Shown: positions 23,255 to 29,075 of the stretch, piece by piece
Position numbering within the stretch: position 1 is the stretch's first letter
Layout: each line of letters opens with the position of its first letter
NCBI GenBank assembly: GCA_025201765.1
Contig: MU623600.1
Coordinates: 1-29,075 of the forward strand
DNA length: 29,075 nt
Direction: 5' to 3'
Source: Daldinia sp. FL1419
Lineage: Eukaryota; Ascomycota; Sordariomycetes; Xylariales; Hypoxylaceae
Translations under genes and position numbers: made by a program
The notes under the pieces: generated by a model
The model's input: only the letters and a program-made list of their open reading frames with translations
Told to the model about the DNA's origin: nothing
Database searches by the model: none

Positions 23255-24032
23255 TTTATTACTACCCCAATTTACCTAGAATATATTACAGGTATCCAAT
23301 CCATCTTTTAGTATTTGTTCTGGGTAAAAATTGTGTTTTAAAGAAAACCTTCCTACTACCTATTCAAACAAATTATATTATTATAATTTTAATTTTATTT
23401 TATATTTTTATTAAAATTTACTTTTTAATAAAAATAATTAAACCTTAATATAAAAAAATATTTTATATATTATAATATCCAAATTTTATGAAATAATATA
23501 ATAGCAACTTAGGTATAAAGCAATAACAAAATTTAAAATAGCTTTATTATTTTTTTTAATAAATAAAAAAAATATTATTATATTATAAAAAGGTTATTTT
23601 GAAAGAAAGTTAAAATATATGTAGTTTGTATAAGGTATAAATATATATAAATAATTTTATATTTTTATAAAAAATTATCACCCATTTTTACTTTTACAAT
23701 TTTTTTTTAATATTATAATATTATATTTATTTTTTAAAATGGTTTAAAATGGTACTACCAATCTGTATCCCTTCCCAACTAACCTCAATCCTCTTTATAT
23801 ACCTTGCTTATATTCTATAATATTATAATATAATATTATTATATCCATTATGTTTACGGTCTAATATTGCCTTAAAAAACCCACTTTGCTTTTATATATA
23901 TATTATATTAAATAAAAGAAAGTTTGTATATCTGTAAATATTTTATTATTTCTTTAATTTCATCCTATTATTAACCTTCCTTAAATATTTTGAACCCTTT
24001 GTTGGAGATTATTACAACGTCCTGGACCTAGT
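23255..24032 (-). mobile_element. S element copy D, long copy
   Basis: Matches copy A along its whole length: tail side TTTATTTATTACTACCCCAATT at 23250-23272, AAAATGGTACTACCAATCTGT near 23748, TTTATATACCTTGCTTATATT near 23795, and GAGATTATTACAACGTCCTGG ending CTAGTG at 24032. Past CTAGTG the two copies differ, because copy A ends there. On its minus strand it sits downstream of the LINE relic at 24640-26183, so it may be that LINE's own 3' end and not a separate insertion. A weak duplication (AATATTTAATATT at the tail, AATACTTCAATATT after CTAGTG) argues the other way but is low complexity. Confidence 0.75.
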
Positions 24033-24639
24033 GCAATACTTCAATATTGTGTTGCGATAGGATTACAATCCCGGATTTATTTTAGTGTCACTAATATCGT
24101 AATTATTCCGCAATGTAATTCCGCTCTATATCTATTCTATTAATAATTATTAATTATAATATAGGATTTATAAAGAAATTAATTCTAAAGGGAGGTGCAT
24201 ATATGTTATTTTATTCCTAATAATTTATATTATTTTTATATATTATTGTTATAATAATTTTTTATTTAAAAAGTTTAATTGGTATTAAATGTTTTATTAT
24301 TCCCTAATAATAATTTATTATAAATCTTTAATAATTTCCTAATATATCTAAGCTTAAGTCCTAATAAGTACAACCTTTTTTTTTAAGAATATATTCACTT
24401 TTATTCAAGATTTCTTAATGTATATGATTAAAGAGAGTGAGGAGGAGAATGAAGAGGTGGATGCAAAGAAAGACAATTTCAACAAATATAATTTAGAATA
24501 AGTGCAGTACAATTTTAGATAAATATAATTTTTTTAAAGAACTTTATTAATATATTATTATTTATATTTTTTTATTTAATTATAAATTTCTCCCATTTAA
24601 TATAAAATTTTTAAAAATATTTATATTAAATAAATTATA
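24033..24639. other. Spacer between S copy D and the LINE frame
   Basis: 24033-24130 is ordinary-composition sequence with CpG sites (GTTGCGATAGGATTACAATCC, ATTCCGCAATG). 24424-24475 is a purine-rich patch on the + strand. If the LINE is one unit, this would be its 3' coding end and 3' untranslated region. The + strand is open at 24358-24501 with an acidic run (KESEEENEEVD), too short and unrecognised. Confidence 0.45.
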
Positions 24640-26183
24640 ATATTATTTTATATATAAATAATTAAACCTATTTAAAGAACTAATAAGTTATCAATAGGGT
24701 TTCATTGAGGTTGGATAATATTTTTTTATAATTTATATTAATTAAGAAAATTTTTAAAGTTAAATTCTGTTTAAGATAAGCCCATACCAAAATATATTTA
24801 AGATATTTAAAAATTATATATTATATTATTTCCCTTTTATTATATTTATATTTAAAAATATTTATTTTAAAATTTTCTTTATTAAATAAAAAGATTTTTC
24901 ATCTTATCTTTTTAATATATATTTATAATAACATTAATATTTTATATTTTTGCAAATTAAAATATTAATTATTAATTTTTATATTAAAAAATAATAATTA
25001 AATTATTAATATAATAATATCCTTTTTATATTATTCTTATTTTTTTATCCAATAATTTTAAAAGATTCTTTTAAAATATTAATATCCTTTTTATTTAATA
25101 TTCTATTTAATCTTAATTTTTATAATATATATATTTAATATTTAAATAATAATAAAGAAATTTTGTTATTTCTTAAATTTCTAAAATTCTACCCATTTTT
25201 GAATTTTCTATTCTACTTCTTAATTTTTAAGGTTAAAATCTTTATTATTTATATAAAATTTAATTATTATTATTATTATATTTAAATAAAAATTTATTAA
25301 GGAGCAACCCAATTTTATTTTCAGTTATAATATTTCTGTTGCCTTATATACGCTACCAACTTCTTATAAGTAAGCTAATTAAATGGTACCTAATTTCTTA
25401 ATAATACCTTTTACCTTATAGTTTTGGTTTAGAATATACAACACTACTATTTTGTATATTATTGCGTTCCATATTATTTTTATATAAATCTTTTTTATTT
25501 AGGTTATATTATAACTTCATATTAATATTATTAATTTAAAAAAGATATATTATTATTTTTTTATTTTTATTTTAATTATTTTTAAATATCTATTTTATTT
25601 AAATTTGTTATTTAATTATATTTTAAAAAACCTAATACTTTCTTTAAGTTTAATAATTATACCATTTAATTTAATTTTTGTGGTTAATATTTAATAGGCC
25701 TTTATAAAATATATAAACTTATTTTTTTATGTTATAAAGGTTATATTATGTTTTTATGCCTAGTCCAGGCATATTCTATACGTTTGTTCTAATTTAATAT
25801 AATTTTCGGTTATAAAGTGTCCTGTTGTTAGTATATTTATATTATTCATAAAGTTGATAACTAAGATACCCTCTTAGTCCAGTTCTTTATATAGGGTAGT
25901 TATATAAATAATAAATAAGATAAGTAATAATAGGGAACCTTATAGGATATTTACAATAAAGGAACAGACCTTGCCTTTTTTATTATTAAGGATTAATTAT
26001 ATCTTTTATTTTTTTATAAAATTATTAACCTAATTTATTACCTATATTGAATACCCTTTTTGATATAGTGTGTACGCAAGTCTCTATGGTATGACATTGT
26101 TGAAAGTGCCTAAAATATCCAGTTGCAGGAGCGATGCTGTGGCGCCAACGCGCCATGTAGCATATATAGCCTCTATTACCATT
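24640..26183 (-). pseudogene. Degraded LINE (non-LTR retrotransposon) ORF with reverse transcriptase
   Basis: One minus-strand frame stays in register for about 1 kb (codon starts 26173, 25849, 25471 and 25303 agree) and reads as a fungal non-LTR reverse transcriptase of the Tad1/I type. In order: VIEAIYATWRVG (26179-26144); motif A LLQLDILGTFNNV (first catalytic Asp at 26117-26119); the GS(P)LSP-like GSLLLLILFIIYI; motif C as FMNNINIL at 25852-25829, where the family has F-V-D-D; then ENYIKLEQTYRICLD, GIIKKLGTI and GSVYKATEIL (family GAYKATP) at 25357-25328, and LGCSLINFYLN. About 20 in-frame stops, nearly all TAA or TAG, mostly stand where Q or W is expected. It is dead: stops throughout and both motif C aspartates lost. 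The 5' end is missing beyond 26183. The part below 25200 is less clear and may hold an RNase H remnant. Confidence 0.78.
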
Positions 26184-26189
26184 AATTAA

Positions 26190-26470
26190 TTAATATTTAA
26201 TAAGATTTTAATATAATTTTTATTATAAAATTTAAAAATTAAATTAATTTATTATATTTAATATTATATAAAATTATAATTTATATATATGTGGGAATGT
26301 TGGTCATGTGACCATAGTGGTACAGATCCACTTTAATCTTATATTTAATTCCATATATTTTAATTTCCAATTAAAAATAGATTCTTTTTTAAAATAACCA
26401 TTTTTCATTTAATATATTTAAATACTTTCACTTTTATTATTATATATAATAATATCTTATCTATTTAATA
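26190..26470 (+). repeat. Third copy of palindrome IR2 sequence
   Basis: Matches the inner part of the left arm of the 27.1-28.8 kb palindrome (about 27640-27915): GATTTTAATATA, TTAATATTATATAA, GAATGTTGGTCATGTGACC, ATCCACTTTAATCTTATATTT, TTCCATATATTTTAATTTC and AAATACTTTCACTTTTAT. At 26294-26335 it keeps G and C that the palindrome arms have lost. It contains TGGTCATGTGACCA (26301-26314), a 6-bp inverted repeat with a 2-base gap. It abuts the broken 5' end of the LINE. Confidence 0.75.
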
Positions 26471-26559
26471 TTAATTAATAATTTAGGTATAAATTAATTA
26501 CAAATTAATTAGGTATTTGAAAGGGAAGAAATAGGTTTAGAATTAAATATGATAACCTT

Positions 26560-26780
26560 AAGATTTTATGTTCTTATATATAATTTTAAATTTAGGATTT
26601 TACGTTTTTATATATAATTTTGGGAATATTTATGCTTATATTAGATTTGGATCCCAATAAAAAGAGATGAACAATTTCAGGATTTTATGTTCCAATATAT
26701 GATTTTAAATTTAAAATTTTATATTTTAATATATAATTTTAAAATATCTTATATTAATTTAGGATTTTTGGAAAATAAAA
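26560..26780 (+). repeat. Short tandem repeats, about 33 and 119 bases
   Basis: A unit AGGATTTTATGTTCTTATAT followed by ATAATTTTAAATTT occurs at 26561, 26594, 26679 and 26713 with C/T differences. Units 2 and 4 are each followed by an ATATT-TTATATTA-TTTGGAT-like spacer, so a higher period of about 119 bases exists. Confidence 0.65.
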
Positions 26781-27029
26781 ATAATTTTAATATTAAATTT
26801 ATATTTTATAATTTATGTTTATTATATATAAATAAATAATATTGAGGCTTCTTTTATTGGTAAAATTATTTTGGGGGAATTTATATTAAGAATTACGCAT
26901 CTATTACACATTTATATTTATTATAATATGTACCTATGTTTATAATATCATAAGAAATATTGAGAAAAAATAATAAATATTAAGATTATATTATCATTTT
27001 ACTTTACCAACAAATCCTTAGGCTTTACC
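26781..27029. other. AT-rich spacer
   Basis: No gene or repeat recognised. Confidence 0.5.
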
Positions 27030-27260
27030 TAAAAATTTTCAACCTTATCCCTACCAAAAGGTTTTGCTTATTACTACTACTTAAGGAGACAATAACAGCT
27101 CAGCACTTAAAGAAATAACAAACAGCTCTATAAGCATCTCAGCAAGCCTCAGCAGTTTCCCAATCTTTTGCAAAAAGCCCTCGAAACGTTCATTGATACC
27201 AATCTTACAATACGAACAATACCGACCATATCCATCGATCGATTTGAACGAACAAATACA
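27030..27260. other. Ordinary-composition island
   Basis: A patch with near-normal GC and intact CpG sites (CCTCGAAACG, ATACGAACAATACCGACC, ATCGATCGATTTG). Frames on both strands are open for 55-60 codons, for example FPNLLQKALETFIDTNLTIR on the + strand and ERFEGFLQKIGKLLRLAEM on the minus strand, so none can be singled out and no family is recognised. Its right part is the outer end of the left arm of IR2, and the matching sequence in the right arm is heavily mutated. Confidence 0.5.
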
Positions 27261-27920
27261 GTTCTTAAAAAGAAAGAATTATCAAATAGGATTATAAATT
27301 ACTATATATCTCAAAATAATCAATTATTATATTTTTAAATAAAATTCAAATTATTAATTTATAAATTTTCATTTTTCATTTATTAATAAATTTTCTTTAA
27401 TTATTTTTATATATTTTTAATAATATTTTATTAATAAGATATATTTAATTCCAAAATATCTTAAATTATCAATATTAACTTTAATACCCATTAATTTATA
27501 ATATTACAATATTATTCATTTTATTGGAACATTAATTTAACATCTTTAAAAATATGGATTTATATTATTTCATAAATAATTTTTTTATGAAATAATATAA
27601 ATCCATATTTTTAAAAGGAAAATTATAAAAAAAGTTAATTTTAATATATTTAAATACTTAAAATTATAACCTTAATTAACACTTATATAAAGTAAGATTA
27701 TAATATTATATAATTTTATAAGAAAAGAAAAAATTACCAATATAAGAATATTAATTATATAATTATAATAATATAAATCCATTTTAATTTTATATTTAAT
27801 TCCATATATTTTAATTTCTAATTAAAAATACATTCTTTTTTAAAATAATTACTTTTAATTTAATATATTTAAATACCTTCACTTTTATCATTGTATACAA
27901 TGGTACCTTATTTATCCAAC
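27110..27920 (+). repeat. Left arm of long palindrome IR2
   Basis: Reverse-complement partner of 27951-28800. Outer match: GTTCATTGATACCAATC at 27189 against GTTTATTAATACCAAC on the opposite arm. Middle: TATTGGAACATTAATTTAAC at 27522. Inner: CAATGGTACCTTATTTATCC at 27899-27918. Between the arms differences are mostly C/T and G/A, plus a few insertions of 20-45 bases. The pairing is sure from about 27170 inward and tentative outside. Confidence 0.8.
27545..27615. repeat. Perfect 32-bp hairpin
   Basis: 27545-27576 is the exact reverse complement of 27584-27615, with a 7-base loop (TAATTTT). The stem begins TTTAAAAATATGGATTTATA. The right arm of IR2 contains only one side of it, so the second side was gained in the left arm. 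Confidence 0.9.
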
Positions 27921-27950
27921 AATATATATTTATATATTTTTATTGTAAAT
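27921..27950. other. Central spacer of palindrome IR2
   Basis: A 30-base A/T-only spacer (apart from one G) between the innermost pairs, ATCCAAC at 27914-27920 and GTTGGAT at 27951-27957. Such a short spacer over arms of about 800 bases is unusual. Confidence 0.8.
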
Positions 27951-28800
27951 GTTGGATGGATAAGGTACCATTGCATGTAATAGTAAAAATGAAGGTATTC
28001 AAATTAATTCAGTTAAAAGTGGTTGTTCTAAGAAAGAATGTATTTTGGTTAGAAACCAAAATATGTGGAATTAAATACAAGATTAAAGTGGATTTATACT
28101 ACTATGGTTATATAATTAACATTCTTATATTGGTAACTTTTTCTTTTTTTACGAAGTTATATAATATTAATAAGTGCCAGTTAGGGTTACAATTTTAAAT
28201 ATTTAAATATATTAAAATCGGCTTTTTTTTATAATTTTCCTTTTATTTTTACTTATATTAAATTAATTAATAACCTTTTTATAAAATAATATAAATCCAT
28301 ATTTTAAAAAATGTTGGATTAATGTTCCAATAGAACGAACAATATTATAACATTATAAATTAATAATTATTAAAATTAATATTAATAATTTAGGATATTT
28401 TATAATTAAATATATCTTATTAATAAAAATATTATTAAAAACATATGAAAATAATTAAAGAAAATCTATTAACAAATAAAAAATAAAGGTTTATAAATTA
28501 ATGGTTTAAATTCTGCTTGAAAGCATAATAATTGATTATTTTGAAATATATAATAGTATATAATCCCATTTAATAATTCTTTCTTTTTCAGAAATTATAT
28601 TCGTTTATTTATTCAAATTATTGAATTAATTAAGGGAAATGGTCGATATTATTCGCATTATTTAGGTTTATTTAACCTAATTTTATAATCTTAATATAAG
28701 ATAGTTGGTATTAATAAACATTATAAAGGTTTTACTAATATTAAATTTTATTATTATATTAGTTAGATTATCTTGTCTATAAATCTATTATATATTACTA
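27951..28800 (-). repeat. Right arm of long palindrome IR2
   Basis: Pairs with 27110-27920. Its inner 250 bases keep G and C on the + strand (GTGGTTGTTCTAAG, GTGCCAGTTAGGG) where the left arm has T or A. Its outer part is the more mutated of the two. The 80-codon open stretch at 27956-28198 lies entirely in this less mutated inner part; its partner in the left arm is not open and it resembles nothing, so I do not call it a gene. Confidence 0.8.
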
Positions 28801-29075
28801 ATTTTTTACTATTTATAAAACTATTAGAATAATATAATATTAATTATTAATTATTTTTCTTTCATTATTCCAAATTTAATAAAACATTTATAAAATAAAA
28901 ATGAATTAATATATATAATTATAAATATTATAGAAAACTAAAATTTATTAAATATAGATATTATTATTATTTTAATTGTAATAATTATATCTACATTATA
29001 TATTATAATATAAATTTTATTTATTAAAATATTTTAGGTAACTTATTTATATTTTATAAAATTTTAATGAATTAA
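28801..29075. other. AT-rich end of window
   Basis: No feature seen. Pairing with the far side of IR2 is not convincing here. Confidence 0.5.

Noticed and set aside
24041..24130. tRNA-like sequence (GGATTACAATCC)
   Set aside because: A short GGATT/AATCC pairing exists but no acceptor, D or anticodon arms can be drawn.
24358..24501. Open 47-codon stretch (+) with an acidic run
   Set aside because: Too short, no start signal or neighbour supporting it, and antisense to the probable LINE 3' region.
27956..28198. 80-codon open stretch (+) starting with ATG
   Set aside because: Inside the right arm of the palindrome; open only because this part lost fewer C; no family resemblance.
1..29075. Mitochondrial or apicomplexan/slime-mould AT-rich genome
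   Set aside because: No rRNA, tRNA or mitochondrial genes, and base loss is strand-specific in blocks with a fungal-type LINE relic, which points to RIP rather than uniform AT bias. Not fully excluded.

Overview
Organism and state. The window is extremely AT-rich and holds no intact gene I can support. Its composition changes in long blocks in which one strand has lost nearly all cytosine. The first 2,064 bases contain six C residues and the first 1,325 contain none. Around 16.9-17.5 kb there is a single G in 556 bases. The readable content consists of broken mobile elements, including a fungal-type non-LTR retrotransposon whose reverse transcriptase frame is riddled with stop codons of the kind made by C-to-T change. 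I read this as an AT-rich, gene-empty isochore (possibly pericentromeric or subtelomeric) of a filamentous ascomycete that has, or had, repeat-induced point mutation (RIP). The fungal and RIP assignment is inference from composition and element type; the base-loss tracts are seen directly.

Layout. 1-2064: C-less RIP relic. 3690-5475: a diverged long inverted repeat around an ordinary-composition island. 5770-7705: array of a dispersed repeat (called family M here). 7800-9700 (minus): possible degraded coding frame, interrupted at 8469-9258 by a non-LTR-type insertion (family S here) with a perfect 15-bp target-site duplication. 11.4-13.4 kb: weak coding relics on the minus strand. 13448-14140: family M. 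14353-15547: three nested or head-to-head S copies. 15.55-18.87 kb: G-depleted relic. 18870-19589: element with terminal inverted repeats, carrying a family M unit. 20955-22745: second large M array. 23255-24032: another long S copy. 24640-26183 (minus): degraded LINE. 26190-26470: a copy of part of the palindrome that follows, placed against the LINE. 26560-26780: short tandem repeats. 27110-28800: a long palindrome of about 1.7 kb.

How the parts relate. Nothing here looks functional today. The S copies behave like 3'-end fragments of a LINE: target-site duplications, TAAA-type tails and 5' truncation. The long S copy at 23255-24032 lies downstream of the LINE coding relic on the same strand, so S may simply be that LINE's 3' end. 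Family M occurs in four places, always in the same orientation. Inverted and direct duplications are what RIP acts on, and arms of the same palindrome have been mutated unevenly, which allows older and newer sequence states to be compared inside the window.
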